Shown piece after piece: positions 16,378 to 25,088 of a stretch of DNA of 25,088 nt; within the stretch, counting starts at the first letter, position 1, and every line of letters begins with the position of its first letter. A model generated the notes under the pieces. It was not told the DNA's origin and did not search any database. It saw only the letters and a program-made list of their open reading frames with translations. Source of the DNA: an uncultured Amylibacter sp. GTDB taxonomy: Bacteria; Pseudomonadota; Alphaproteobacteria; Rhodobacterales; Rhodobacteraceae. The position numbers and the translations under genes were made by a program. The DNA lies in contig CALLAV010000033.1 of the NCBI GenBank assembly GCA_938001995.1, forward strand, positions 1 through 25,088, in the 5' to 3' direction.

Positions 16378-17429
16378 GGATCCATTTCCGCCAGTTTCGC
16401 CGCTTGATCATCCGCGATAAGTGCGTCGATAATCTCATCCAGATCGCCCTGCATCACCTGATCAAGCTTATAAAGCGTGAGGTTAATACGGTGATCGGTC
16501 ATGCGTCCTTGCGGGAAATTATAGGTGCGGATGCGTTCGGATCGATCGCCCGAACCCACCTGCCCTTTGCGCGATGCAGCGCGTTCTGCATCGGCTTCTT
16601 GGCGTTTCAAATCATAGAGCCGCGTGCGCAGAACCTGCATGGCAATCTCGCGGTTGCGGTGCTGGGATTTTTCCGAACTGACGACGATGATCTGCGTCGG
16701 AATATGCAGAATGCGCACAGCGGAATCGGTGGTGTTCACGTGCTGACCACCCGAACCAGATGCACGCATTGTGTCGATGCGGATGTCGGTCGCTGGGATG
16801 TCGATGTCGACGTCTTCGGCTTCGGGCAATACGGCAACGGTGGCCGCAGACGTGTGAACCCGCCCGCCGCTTTCCGTGACGGGGACGCGTTGCACGCGGT
16901 GGACCCCGCTTTCAAATTTCAAGCGGGCAAAGACGCCCTGCCCTTTGACGTTGACGACAGCTTCTTTCAGCCCCCCAAGATCAGAGGCAGAGTGTTCCAT
17001 CACCTCGAATTTCCAACCCGCCTTTTCGGCGTAACGTTGGTACATGGCCAGCAAATCGCCGGCAAAGAGCGCTGCTTCATCGCCCCCCGTGCCTGGACGG
17101 ATTTCGAGGATTGCAGAGCGTTCGTCGGCTTCGTCCTTGGGAATAAGCGTAAGCTGCACCTGATGTTCAAGGTCAGGAAGCGCCTCTTGCAAGGACGGGA
17201 GCTCTTCGGCGGCCAGTTCGCGCATTTCTGGGTCGGACATCATTGCTTCTGCGTCTGCAATGTCGCTCAGAAGCGTTTGATAGGATTGAATTTTCTCAAC
17301 AATTGGGCGCAGGTCCGCGTATTCCTTGGACAAAGCGGCAAAGTCGTCGCCTGCACTGCCTTCGGACATCTTCGCCTCTAGATAAGCGAAGCGTTGTTTG
17401 ATTTGTTCTAGTTTGTCTATTGGGATCAT
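16374..17429 (-). CDS. prfA: Peptide chain release factor 1
   Basis: This 351-residue translation factor recognises UAA and UAG stop codons and triggers release of the finished protein. The N-terminal coiled domain is followed by the RF core with the GGQ loop [10 protein letters not shown] (Gln229 is the residue methylated by PrmC) and the conserved [17 protein letters not shown] and [20 protein letters not shown] segments. The codon-recognition tripeptide of RF1 (PxT) is seen as [18 protein letters not shown]. The length is slightly short of the E. coli protein (360). The start at 17427-17429 faces the small exported-protein gene across a 77-bp divergent gap. The ribosome-binding site is weak. 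Confidence 0.97.
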   Translation of the reverse strand: MIPIDKLEQIKQRFAYLEAKMSEGSAGDDFAALSKEYADLRPIVEKIQSYQTLLSDIADAEAMMSDPEMRELAAEELPSLQEALPDLEHQVQLTLIPKDEADERSAILEIRPGTGGDEAALFAGDLLAMYQRYAEKAGWKFEVMEHSASDLGGLKEAVVNVKGQGVFARLKFESGVHRVQRVPVTESGGRVHTSAATVAVLPEAEDVDIDIPATDIRIDTMRASGSGGQHVNTTDSAVRILHIPTQIIVVSSEKSQHRNREIAMQVLRTRLYDLKRQEADAERAASRKGQVGSGDRSERIRTYNFPQGRMTDHRINLTLYKLDQVMQGDLDEIIDALIADDQAAKLAEMDP

Positions 17430-17506
17430 GGGTCTGAAATCGCCTTTGGGGCGTGAAGGGTCAAGGATTAAGTGGAAATTAACCAGAATTGTGCTAATCT
17501 TTTGGT

Positions 17507-17800
17507 ATGAGACACGTATTTTTTACTGGTTTCCTGATCGCTGGCCTTGGACTGCCAGCCCTGGCCGACAACGCGGATGTGAAGTGGCCTGACTGTTATT
17601 GCACGGATAAAACGGGCGCTCGGATCGAGATGGGGCAAGAAATCTGCATGTATGTGGATGGCCGCAGCTTTACCGCACGCTGTGAAATGTCGCTGAACAA
17701 TCCGATGTGGCGCGAAACAGGCAGCAGCTGTGTGTTTTCACAACGCGGCGGGTCCGAGAGCGGCAATCCAAGCCTTAACGCGGGCCTTGTTCACACCTAA
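17507..17800 (+). CDS. Small exported cysteine-rich protein, unknown function
   Basis: This 97-residue protein has a clear signal peptide ([20 protein letters not shown], cut after residue 20). The mature part has five cysteines: Cys30 and Cys32 in PDCYC, then Cys47, Cys59 and Cys75. Between them lie [28 protein letters not shown], which looks like a compact, disulfide-held periplasmic fold; I recall similar unnamed proteins in Rhodobacterales. The odd number of cysteines leaves one unpaired. From about residue 78 onward, beyond the last cysteine, the reading frame overlaps the 3' end of the convergent DUF1499 gene by 63 bp, and this tail looks unconstrained. It is divergent from prfA. The function is unknown. 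Confidence 0.72.
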   Translation: MRHVFFTGFLIAGLGLPALADNADVKWPDCYCTDKTGARIEMGQEICMYVDGRSFTARCEMSLNNPMWRETGSSCVFSQRGGSESGNPSLNAGLVHT

Positions 17801-18208
17801 GTCAGAGCGGCCAAAACGGGATCGGGAATAGATAGACAGGCGGGATTTACCGCCGTTTTCTGCTGTGATTTTCACCGAGATGTAATCGGGATATGCCATC
17901 AAGTTCGTGCGCTGTACGTAGGTGACATGCCCGTCCTCGGCACGGCCTGCAAGAACACTGACCTTGGGTTGGGCCAGCGCTATTTGATCGAATTTCGCAG
18001 CCAAATCAGCAGGTTCCATGTCAAAAATCATGCTATCCGTATCCTGCCCATCACGCATCAGGTATTGGTTTGGGCGGGCTCCTTTTTCAACGGTTTCAGG
18101 ATCCACATGCCATTGGGTGGCATCCGAAGGGGCCACGCGAACCCAAAGGACCATGGCAACAATAAGGGCAAGGATAATCCAAGTCAGCATCAAGAATGCC
18201 TTTCGCAT
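17738..18208 (-). CDS. DUF1499 membrane-anchored protein
   Basis: This 156-residue protein starts with one hydrophobic helix (about residues 4-24, a signal anchor) followed by a periplasmic domain. The C-terminal part has the DUF1499 pattern: NLMAYPDYISVKIT and the very typical [30 protein letters not shown]. The biochemical function of the family is not known. It lies 6 bp downstream of ispG on the same strand, so it is very likely co-transcribed with it. Its last 21 codons overlap the convergent small exported-protein gene (17738-17800). Since this end carries the most conserved DUF1499 residues, this gene is the constrained partner in the overlap. Confidence 0.85.
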   Translation of the reverse strand: MRKAFLMLTWIILALIVAMVLWVRVAPSDATQWHVDPETVEKGARPNQYLMRDGQDTDSMIFDMEPADLAAKFDQIALAQPKVSVLAGRAEDGHVTYVQRTNLMAYPDYISVKITAENGGKSRLSIYSRSRFGRSDLGVNKARVKAWIAALGPAAL

Positions 18209-18214
18209 TTAGGG

Positions 18215-19345
18215 TTACTCGGCAGCTTGGTCCGCAGCATTTGCGGCGTCCAGTTCGGCAGCCTTGGTTTCCACCTGTTCAACGATATGGTCGATCATTT
18301 TGTCGTTGGACATTTTGTGGCTCTGCGCGCCCGCTAGATACACCATGCCCGATCCTGCCCCACCACCCGTAAAGCCGACATCTGTCATAAGCGCCTCGCC
18401 CGGGCCGTTCACGACGCAGCCGATGATTGACAGGGACATAGGGGTTTTGATGTGCTCGAGCCGTTTTTCCAGCGCTTCCACAGTTTTGATCACGTCAAAA
18501 CCTTGGCGCGCGCAGCTTGGGCAAGAGATGATGTTTACACCGCGATGGCGCAGGCCGAGGGATTTTAGGATTTCAAAGCCGACTTTGACCTCCTCCACAG
18601 GGTCCGCTGACAAGGACACGCGCAGGGTGTCGCCGATGCCCGCCCAGAGCAATCCACCCAGACCAATGGAAGATTTGATCGTGCCAGATGTAAGTCCGCC
18701 CGCTTCGGTAATGCCCAGATGGATTGGCGCGTCCGTCGCCTCGGCCAAACCGTGATAGGCGGCGGTGGCCATGAACACGTCAGAGGCTTTGACCGAGATT
18801 TTAAACTCGTGAAAATCATTGTCTTGCAGGATGCGCATGTGGTCCATGCCGCTTTCGATCATCGCGTCAGGACACGGCTCGCCATATTTATCGAGCAGGT
18901 GTTTCTCAAGCGACCCAGCGTTCACGCCGATGCGCATTGAACAGTTGTGATCGCGCGCGGCCTTGATCACTTCTTTCACGCGGTCTGGCGCGCCAATGTT
19001 TCCAGGGTTAATGCGAAGACAGGCCGCCCCTGCTTCGGCGGCTTCAATGCCGCGTTTATAGTGGAAATGAATGTCGGCCACGATAGGCACTGGGCTTTCG
19101 CGGCAAATTTCGTGCATGGCTTTGGTCGATGCTTCATCTGGGCAGGACACGCGAACAATATCAGCCCCGGCATCGGCGCAGGCGATGATCTGTTTGATCG
19201 TGGCAGATGCGTCGTGGGTCAGCGTGTTGGTCATGGTCTGCACCGATATCGGCGCATCACCCCCGACGGGCACGTCTCCGACCATGATTTGACGGGATTT
19301 TCGGCGGTAAATATTGCGCCAAGGGCGGGCGTGGTTCAACGACAT
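18215..19345 (-). CDS. ispG: 4-hydroxy-3-methylbut-2-en-1-yl diphosphate synthase IspG
   Basis: This 376-residue cytosolic iron-sulfur enzyme makes HMBPP from MEcPP in the non-mevalonate (MEP) isoprenoid pathway. The N-terminal TIM-barrel part carries [35 protein letters not shown] and [10 protein letters not shown]. The [4Fe-4S] ligands are in place: Cys275 and Cys278 in SCPSCARQ and Cys310 in GCVVNGPGE, together with the conserved glutamate there. Start choice: the frame opens at a TTG at 19360, but ATG 19345 ([12 protein letters not shown]) fits the family N-terminus and is preferred. It follows rodZ on the same strand with a 78-bp gap, the same neighbour pair as in E. coli, and runs into DUF1499. 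Confidence 0.95.
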   Translation of the reverse strand: MSLNHARPWRNIYRRKSRQIMVGDVPVGGDAPISVQTMTNTLTHDASATIKQIIACADAGADIVRVSCPDEASTKAMHEICRESPVPIVADIHFHYKRGIEAAEAGAACLRINPGNIGAPDRVKEVIKAARDHNCSMRIGVNAGSLEKHLLDKYGEPCPDAMIESGMDHMRILQDNDFHEFKISVKASDVFMATAAYHGLAEATDAPIHLGITEAGGLTSGTIKSSIGLGGLLWAGIGDTLRVSLSADPVEEVKVGFEILKSLGLRHRGVNIISCPSCARQGFDVIKTVEALEKRLEHIKTPMSLSIIGCVVNGPGEALMTDVGFTGGGAGSGMVYLAGAQSHKMSNDKMIDHIVEQVETKAAELDAANAADQAAE

Positions 19346-19369
19346 GACAGTTCCATGCAAGATATAAGT

Positions 19370-19379
19370 GTAACGTTAC
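19370..19379. promoter_or_regulatory. Perfect 10-bp palindrome upstream of ispG
   Basis: GTAACGTTAC lies 24 bp upstream of the chosen ispG start, in the 78-bp rodZ-ispG gap. It is a perfect palindrome and could be a small operator or chance. No clear -35/-10 pair or terminator was seen in the gap. Confidence 0.3.
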
Positions 19380-19423
19380 CTAGACAGTTTGCAGCAGATG
19401 GGCAGAAGGCGCAATGCCGCAGA

Positions 19424-20638
19424 TCAGTTGGATCCAGCTTCCACACCCGCGTCGACGATGGCGTTTTCACTGTCGATGCGGTTTAGCTCGTCAAGGTTCA
19501 GCGGAGGCGACGATGGTTGTACGAAATCTGTCGCCAGCGCGATGGTTTCCGTCACGCTTTCACGGCTGAGCGCAACGCCGCGCACAACGCCGCCTGGGTT
19601 GCCGACAGGGCCGTGGGCCACATCGCCAACTTTGACGAAGACAGCGCCTGCGTTACCTGCGCGCAGCAGTGGGTTTTCCACATCCGCAGGCAGACGATAA
19701 CTTTCGCCTGCATCGAGGATTTTCTCAAATAAAACAGAGCCATCCTCGAAATAAACGCGAACCCAAGCGGCCTTCATCGCGACCAAATCGACAGGTGGCG
19801 GCCCTTCAGCAACCACGCGCGGCGACTGTTGTTCCCGAAATTGACCGTCTTGCGTCGGCGTAAGGGACGGCGGCTGTTGTTCTGCATAAGCGCCAAGGCT
19901 GCCAGCGTCGATCGACGAGATCGGTGCATCGCGGGCGACCATTTGGGGCACTTCGAGTTCTTGTGGGCGGTAAAGCTGATCCAAGTTTGAAGTTTGGATC
20001 GGCGTCGAGGGTTTGATGCCAACAACCGTAGAAGGTTGCGAAGCGGATTCTGCTGACAGATCAGCCACCTCGGATGTGACGCCCGGTGTTTGGTTCACAG
20101 GTACGAATTGAACGCGCTGCACTTCTTGCAAAACGGTCCAGCTGCCGTAGCCAAGGCCAAGCACCAAAATCGCGAGCACCATAACCGAGCCGAGCGCGGA
20201 TGGGGACAAGTTGGACATAAAGCCAGCTGTCTCAGTGTGACGCGGAATGCGCGGGCGAGCGATTGGATCCGCATGGGCGGGGCGCACGGGTGTTTGCAAC
20301 AGGGCGGCGGATTTGGTCGCGAGAGACCCTGATTTGATATCAGAGTGGACGCCGTTAAAACCGCTCTCTTCGCAAAAGCGCATGAAACATTCGTCTGGGT
20401 CCATTTCAAGGTAACGCGCATAGGACCGCACGTAGCCTGCGATGAAGCCCGGTGTTTGGAATACCGATGGATCACAATTTTCGATGGCAGAAATGTAGGT
20501 TGCCTTGATCCGCAGGTCCCGTTGGATGTCCAATAGGGATTTGCCCAGCGTAGCGCGTTCACCGCGCATCTGGTCCCCGAGTGTTACCTCGAAGTTGTCA
20601 AAGCCACGTGGCCCTTGATTTCCCAAGCCTTGATCCAT
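19424..20638 (-). CDS. rodZ: RodZ-like transmembrane HTH protein (HTH_25 / DUF4115)
   Basis: This 404-residue inner-membrane protein has a cytoplasmic helix-turn-helix domain (about 20-92: TLGDQMRGERATLGKSLLDIQRDLRIKATYISAIE, then the GFIAGYVRSYARYLEMDPDE pattern), a linker, one transmembrane helix (about 149-170), a Pro/Gln-rich periplasmic region, and a C-terminal DUF4115 beta-domain (about 288-365: WVRVYFEDGSVLFEKILDAGESYRLP). This is the architecture of RodZ, which links MreB filaments to the cell-wall elongation machinery. It is adjacent to ispG, as in E. coli. I assign it as RodZ-like. Alphaproteobacterial members are longer and their role in cell shape is less certain. mreB is not in the window. 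Confidence 0.82.
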   Translation of the reverse strand: MDQGLGNQGPRGFDNFEVTLGDQMRGERATLGKSLLDIQRDLRIKATYISAIENCDPSVFQTPGFIAGYVRSYARYLEMDPDECFMRFCEESGFNGVHSDIKSGSLATKSAALLQTPVRPAHADPIARPRIPRHTETAGFMSNLSPSALGSVMVLAILVLGLGYGSWTVLQEVQRVQFVPVNQTPGVTSEVADLSAESASQPSTVVGIKPSTPIQTSNLDQLYRPQELEVPQMVARDAPISSIDAGSLGAYAEQQPPSLTPTQDGQFREQQSPRVVAEGPPPVDLVAMKAAWVRVYFEDGSVLFEKILDAGESYRLPADVENPLLRAGNAGAVFVKVGDVAHGPVGNPGGVVRGVALSRESVTETIALATDFVQPSSPPLNLDELNRIDSENAIVDAGVEAGSN

Positions 20639-20754
20639 GGAACCTGTATGACCCCTTACGTCCGGTTCTTTTGCTCTGCGCGTTTGCCTCTGCGCTGATT
20701 TTTTTATGCAGTCGATTCGTGCAACTGCTTGTTTAGATGCATTGTTACCACATG

Positions 20755-20806
20755 CAACGGGTTTTGTAGACCCCTGCTGTCAAATTTTAGCAGTTTAAGT
20801 TGACAG
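20755..20806. promoter_or_regulatory. Paired TTGACA boxes upstream of rodZ
   Basis: CTGTCAA (20777-20783) and TTGACAG (20800-20806) form a 7-bp inverted repeat with a 16-base spacer. The minus-strand TTGACA (20778-20783) is a perfect -35 box for rodZ. The hexamer 17 bases further on (CCGTTG, minus strand) is a poor -10 box, so the promoter would need an activator or lies elsewhere. The symmetry could equally be an operator. The rest of the 216-bp gap (20639-20854) holds no gene and no strong hemA terminator; only a 5-bp CTGCT/AGCAG stem at 20774-20793 is visible. Confidence 0.3.
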
Positions 20807-20854
20807 GCGAAAAATTGCGCAAATCAACGAATTAGGAGGGAGTGCTTGATGTGG

Positions 20855-22078
20855 TTAGGCGCTCAATTCCATGCGGTTCAACGCGCAGTGCTGCCACAGA
20901 CCATCAAGCGCTGTGACAAGGTCATTTATCATCGCATCTGTGTGTACGGGCGACGGTGTAAACCGCAGCCGCTCGGTCCCGCGTGGAACTGTAGGAAAGT
21001 TGATCGGTTGAACGTAGAGGCCATGTTCATCCAACAACATATCAGACAGCATTTTGCATTTCACAGGATTGCCCACGTGCACTGGAATAATGTGGCTGCC
21101 GTGATCATCGAGCGGCAGATTGAGCGCGCGCAGACGATCCTTAAGCTGTTTTGCCTTGGCTTGGTGTGCGATGCGCAGGCTGTTATCCGATTTGAGGTGC
21201 GCAACCGAGGCCGCAGCAGCGGCTGCAATCGCAGGTGGGAGCGATGTGGTAAAGATGAAACCGGGTGCATAGGAACGAATGGCGTCTGCCAACTTGTCAG
21301 ATGTCGCGATATATCCGCCCATAACACCATAGGCTTTGGCGAGTGTTCCGTTAATGATATCAATGCGATGCGCAAGATTGTCGCGTTCTGTGATACCCCC
21401 GCCCCGTGGACCATACAGACCAACAGCATGGACTTCGTCGATGTATGTCAGGGCATTGAACTCATCCGCTAGATCGCAAATCGCTTCAATCGGGCCAAAG
21501 TCGCCGTCCATGGAATAGAGCGATTCAAAAGCGATGAGTTTTGGCGCGTCCGCTGGGAGTGTTTCCAAAACGTCGCGCAAGTGGGCCACATCGTTGTGGC
21601 GGAACACATGCTTTTCGCAAAAGCCGTGGCGAATACCTTCGATCATGGACGCATGGTTAAGTTCATCAGACAGAATGATCAGACCCGGGAAGAGTTTCGG
21701 GAGAACCGAAAGCGTTGCTTCATTGGCGTTGTAGGCCGAAGTGAAAAGAACGGCGCGTTCTTTTTGGTGCAGGTCGGCCAGTTCGGTTTCCAGATCGTGG
21801 TGAAAACAGGTGTGGCCAGAAATGTTGCGCGTCCCGCCAGAGCCTGCGCCTGCTTGATCGGCGGCGTGTTTCAGCGCGTCTAACACAACAGAATGTTGCC
21901 CCATACCCAGGTAATCGTTGCCACACCAGACGGTGATGTCTTTCGTTTCCCCATCAGGTTTAGTCCATATCGCGTTTGGAAACTGTTGGTTTTTGCGGCG
22001 AATGTTTTGGAACACACGATAGCGGCCTTCTTCGTGTAAACGGTTCAAAGCGTTGTCGATATATTCGTCGTAATTCAT
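20855..22078 (-). CDS. hemA: 5-aminolevulinate synthase
   Basis: This 407-residue PLP enzyme condenses glycine with succinyl-CoA to 5-aminolevulinate, the committed step of heme (and, in phototrophs, bacteriochlorophyll) synthesis by the Shemin route of alphaproteobacteria. The N-terminus [23 protein letters not shown], the glycine loop [39 protein letters not shown], and the PLP-lysine motif GTLAKAYG with Lys248 (the same number as in Rhodobacter capsulatus HemA) are all present. The length is standard. It follows the MarR-type gene on the same strand, but a strong terminator and a 160-bp leader with phased TTTCAC repeats separate them, so hemA has its own promoter region. Confidence 0.97.
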   Translation of the reverse strand: MNYDEYIDNALNRLHEEGRYRVFQNIRRKNQQFPNAIWTKPDGETKDITVWCGNDYLGMGQHSVVLDALKHAADQAGAGSGGTRNISGHTCFHHDLETELADLHQKERAVLFTSAYNANEATLSVLPKLFPGLIILSDELNHASMIEGIRHGFCEKHVFRHNDVAHLRDVLETLPADAPKLIAFESLYSMDGDFGPIEAICDLADEFNALTYIDEVHAVGLYGPRGGGITERDNLAHRIDIINGTLAKAYGVMGGYIATSDKLADAIRSYAPGFIFTTSLPPAIAAAAAASVAHLKSDNSLRIAHQAKAKQLKDRLRALNLPLDDHGSHIIPVHVGNPVKCKMLSDMLLDEHGLYVQPINFPTVPRGTERLRFTPSPVHTDAMINDLVTALDGLWQHCALNRMELSA

Positions 22079-22170
22079 GGTGTCACCGTGGCAGTCTTGC
22101 GTGAGCGTGTTCTAAGCCAATACCACGAAATGTGTCACCTTACAAAACGCCGCACGGGGAAACTGCTGTG

Positions 22171-22207
22171 TTTCACCGAGTTTTCACGCTGTCACACCAT
22201 TTTTCAC
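22171..22207. promoter_or_regulatory. Phased TTTCAC repeats upstream of hemA
   Basis: TTTCAC occurs at 22171-22176, 22182-22187 and 22202-22207, spaced by 11 and 20 bp, close to one and two helical turns. A related TCACAC at 22192 lies between the last two. They sit about 95-130 bp upstream of the hemA start. Such phasing suits a protein that binds one face of the DNA; the binder is unknown. The rest of the 22079-22229 leader shows no gene and no clear -35/-10 pair. Confidence 0.4.
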
Positions 22208-22229
22208 ACTCGACACGCAAGCTAGGCGC

Positions 22230-22267
22230 AAAAAAACGCCCTGCCCGAATGGGGACAAGACGTTTTT
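22230..22267 (-). terminator. Intrinsic terminator of the MarR-type gene
   Basis: On the minus strand, a 15-bp stem that includes three G-U pairs has outer arms AAAAACG (plus 22261-22267) and CGTTTTT (plus 22232-22238) and inner pairs TCTTGTCC / GGGCAGGG. It closes a 6-base loop and is followed by a U-tract of seven. The stem begins about 50 bp after the MarR-type stop codon. The wobble pairs are only stable in the minus-strand RNA, which sets its direction. Confidence 0.8.
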
Positions 22268-22317
22268 GATAGGCCTGCTACGATAGTTTTTTGTTCAAAC
22301 GCCCTGACTGGGATCGC

Positions 22318-22827
22318 TTAGTAGATGTATCTGATTTGATCGGTCCAATACCGTTCTACACGGCGCAGAACTGTATTGATGTTTTGCAGCCCCACCTCGC
22401 CAATTACATCTTGGTCGATCATGCCCCCCGCATGTCGCTGGAACAGATCCGCAACGATGCCGCGAATTTCGCGCCCTTTGGCGGTGAGTTTGACCCGCAC
22501 TGCGCGGCGGTCAATTTCACAGCGGTGATGGTGCATATACCCCGCTTCGACCAATTTCTTAAGATTGTAGGACACGTTGGAGCCCTGATAATACCCGCGC
22601 GATTTCAATTCGCCTGCGGTGACTTCATTTTCGCCGATGTTAAACAGCAACAAGGCCTGCACCGAGTTGATGTCCAATAAACCCAATCGCTCAAATTCGT
22701 CTTTAATGACGTCTAGCAAAAGTCGGTGAAGCCGTTCCACCATAGAAAGGGTTTCAAGGTAAGACCCCAAAAACTCCGTTCCCTGACTTTGCCCGTCATT
22801 CGTTTCAACTGCCGTGTGAATGCTCAT
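22318..22827 (-). CDS. MarR-type winged-helix transcriptional regulator (LdtR-like)
   Basis: This 169-residue DNA-binding protein starts at ATG 22825-22827, chosen over the longer open frame (to 22872) because a GGAGAG ribosome-binding site lies just upstream. A dimerisation helix region (ETLSMVERLHRLLLDVIKDEFERLG) is followed by the winged-helix domain: LDINSVQALLLFNIGENEVTAGELKSRGYYQGSNVSYNLKKLVEAGYMHH and the wing CEIDRRAVRVKLTAKG. The recognition-helix segment YYQGSNVSYNLKKL resembles the alphaproteobacterial LdtR group of MarR proteins, as I remember it. Its ligand and targets are unknown. It precedes hemA on the same strand and has its own terminator. Phased repeats upstream of hemA are a possible but unproven target. 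Confidence 0.85.
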   Translation of the reverse strand: MSIHTAVETNDGQSQGTEFLGSYLETLSMVERLHRLLLDVIKDEFERLGLLDINSVQALLLFNIGENEVTAGELKSRGYYQGSNVSYNLKKLVEAGYMHHHRCEIDRRAVRVKLTAKGREIRGIVADLFQRHAGGMIDQDVIGEVGLQNINTVLRRVERYWTDQIRYIY

Positions 22828-22905
22828 GTTTTTTCTCTCCGCCAAAGCTGTCGGGATCAGGTTTGACGGCAAAAGAGAAACAAGTGGTTAAACCGATTGA
22901 ATTTT

Positions 22906-24521
<1,616 letters not shown>

Positions 24522-24531
24522 GGGGTAAAAC

Positions 24532-24930
24532 ATGTCAGATATTGGATCACTGTTCTTTCGAGTGCGCGAAAACGGCGCTGCGGTTTATCGTGTGGATGCG
24601 GAGAACCGCCAGCGGCGGCTCGATATGCAGCAAATTGCAGTTGTGAACATCCGCAATGGCGATGTGAAACCGCAGGGGGATCAGATCCCGACGGCGGCTG
24701 AGCGCAATGAAATCGACGCTTGGGTCGTGGAACGGCGCAAGATTGTTGAAGAGCGGCGGATCGATGATTTGCTGCGCACAACAGACCATTTGAACCTGAC
24801 CGCGCAGTGGGTGCAGACCAAGGCGACGGATGAGCAGATTGATATGTTTGCCGATGATTTGTTGATGGCAATGCATGATTTGCGCAGTGTGATCGTGCGC
24901 AAAAAAGCCGATGGGCTGATTAAGAAATAG
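24532..24930 (+). CDS. Conserved hypothetical protein downstream of aatA
   Basis: This 132-residue soluble protein has no signal peptide or membrane segment. It starts MSDIGSLFFRVRENGAAVYRVDAENRQRRLDMQQIAVVNIRNGDVKP, which reads as a small beta-rich domain. A charged, helical C-terminal half follows (DAWVVERRKIVEERRIDDLLRTTDHLNLTAQWVQ, then LLMAMHDLRSVIVRKKAD). I recall similar unnamed proteins in Rhodobacterales but no characterised member. A good ribosome-binding site (AAGGGG, 7 bases before the ATG) and the 10-bp gap to aatA indicate one operon. A terminator follows directly. The function is unknown; codon use looks like its neighbours. Confidence 0.8.
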   Translation: MSDIGSLFFRVRENGAAVYRVDAENRQRRLDMQQIAVVNIRNGDVKPQGDQIPTAAERNEIDAWVVERRKIVEERRIDDLLRTTDHLNLTAQWVQTKATDEQIDMFADDLLMAMHDLRSVIVRKKADGLIKK

Positions 24931-24934
24931 GTTT

Positions 24935-24958
24935 TAGGTATTTTAGGAACATTGAAGC
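24935..24958 (+). repeat. Intergenic 24-bp repeat, copy 2
   Basis: TAGGTATTT, then TAG, then GAACATTGA and AGC. It begins 5 bp after the stop codon of the preceding (+) gene and runs into the terminator stem. It matches the copy at 5239-5262 at 21 of 24 positions. Confidence 0.6.
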
Positions 24959-24986
24959 GTTGGGGTGGGAGGCTCTGACGCTTTTT
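24955..24986 (+). terminator. Probable intrinsic terminator of the aatA operon
   Basis: AAGCGT (24955-24960) pairs with ACGCTT (24978-24983). Five further inner pairs, three of them G-U, give an 11-bp stem and a 7-base loop, followed by a short run of T to 24986. It lies 24 bp after the stop codon of the conserved hypothetical gene. Confidence 0.55.
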
Positions 24987-25013
24987 GAGTATTTAGTGAA
25001 CAAAGAAACTGGG

Positions 25014-25088
25014 TCAGCCAACAGGCAGCATCGTTGTGGATTTGATTTCTTCCATCGACAACAAGGCTGTGACGTTGAAGATTTTCAC
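25014..25088 (-). CDS. Possible 3' end of a leftward gene running off the window
   Basis: On the minus strand the last 75 bases read KIFNVTALLSMEEIKSTTMLPVG and then a TGA stop at 25014-25016. This would be the C-terminus of a gene that converges on the aatA operon. The plus strand is also open over this stretch but lacks a start codon. Too little is present to name a family. Confidence 0.35.
   Translation of the reverse strand: MKIFNVTALLSMEEIKSTTMLPVG

Noticed and set aside
16404..17381. 325-codon plus-strand reading frame
   Set aside because: It lies entirely antisense to prfA, whose motifs are fully intact. The frame is open because of codon bias on the real strand.
20846..21472. 208-codon plus-strand reading frame with a good AGGAGGG site 7 bases upstream of its ATG
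   Set aside because: It runs antisense to the conserved body of hemA, has no recognisable family pattern, and its composition is that of a reverse-frame shadow. The purine-rich site is likely chance.
22079..22230. A TGT-N12-ACA (CrtJ/PpsR-type) site in the hemA leader
   Set aside because: The only near match has a spacer of 13, and no phototrophy genes are seen in the window.

Overview
This window is chromosomal DNA from an alphaproteobacterium, most likely a marine Rhodobacterales (Roseobacter-type) species. The evidence is a 5-aminolevulinate synthase (Shemin pathway) with the family lysine at position 248, the prfA-prmC-DUF4167 and rodZ-ispG neighbourhoods, the retropepsin-like TIGR02281 protein, a DUF1499 protein, and coding sequence of moderate GC. 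The genes are dense, often overlap by 4 bp (ATGA), and are almost all housekeeping. I see no phage, transposase, CRISPR array, tRNA or rRNA, and no stretch above 300 bp without a gene.

Layout. 1-1387 (+): the end of purN, a stand-alone TfoX C-terminal-domain protein and an exported amidohydrolase, closed by a strong bidirectional terminator. 1388-2171: a hairpin-rich gap, ndk (-), then a 113-bp element bounded by long imperfect inverted repeats. 2172-5235 (+): an ABC-F ATPase, a MarC membrane protein and a membrane-anchored aspartic protease. 5263-7195 (-): pepA-holC. 7327-14721 (+): lptF-lptG-lptD-surA-pdxA-rsmA, a tightly packed outer-membrane biogenesis run that joins, end to end, gene sets that sit at two separate loci in E. 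coli. 14724-17429 (-): prfA-prmC, then DUF4167 from its own promoter. 17507-17800 (+): a small cysteine-rich exported protein whose 3' end overlaps a DUF1499 gene. 17738-23199 (-): sdhE, a MarR-type regulator, hemA, rodZ, ispG and DUF1499. 23316-24930 (+): an aspartate aminotransferase and a conserved unknown gene, closed by a terminator. The window ends in what is probably the 3' end of a further (-) gene.

How the genes work together. The lpt/surA block makes the LPS export machine: LptF and LptG are the inner-membrane permease, LptD is the outer-membrane translocon, and SurA is the periplasmic chaperone for barrel proteins such as LptD. prfA and prmC are release factor 1 and the methyltransferase that modifies its GGQ loop. 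hemA supplies heme precursor, and sdhE supports flavinylation of succinate dehydrogenase. ispG and pdxA make isoprenoid and PLP precursors.

I do not see a convincing new multi-gene system. The points most worth a second look are mainly non-coding: a 24-bp motif repeated beyond the 3' end of two (+) genes nearly 20 kb apart, the 113-bp inverted-repeat element upstream of the ABC-F gene, helically phased TTTCAC repeats between a MarR-type regulator and hemA, and a palindrome inside the probable DUF4167 promoter. Two protein points also stand out: the Asn/Gln-rich DUF4167 protein and the cysteine-rich exported protein that overlaps DUF1499.
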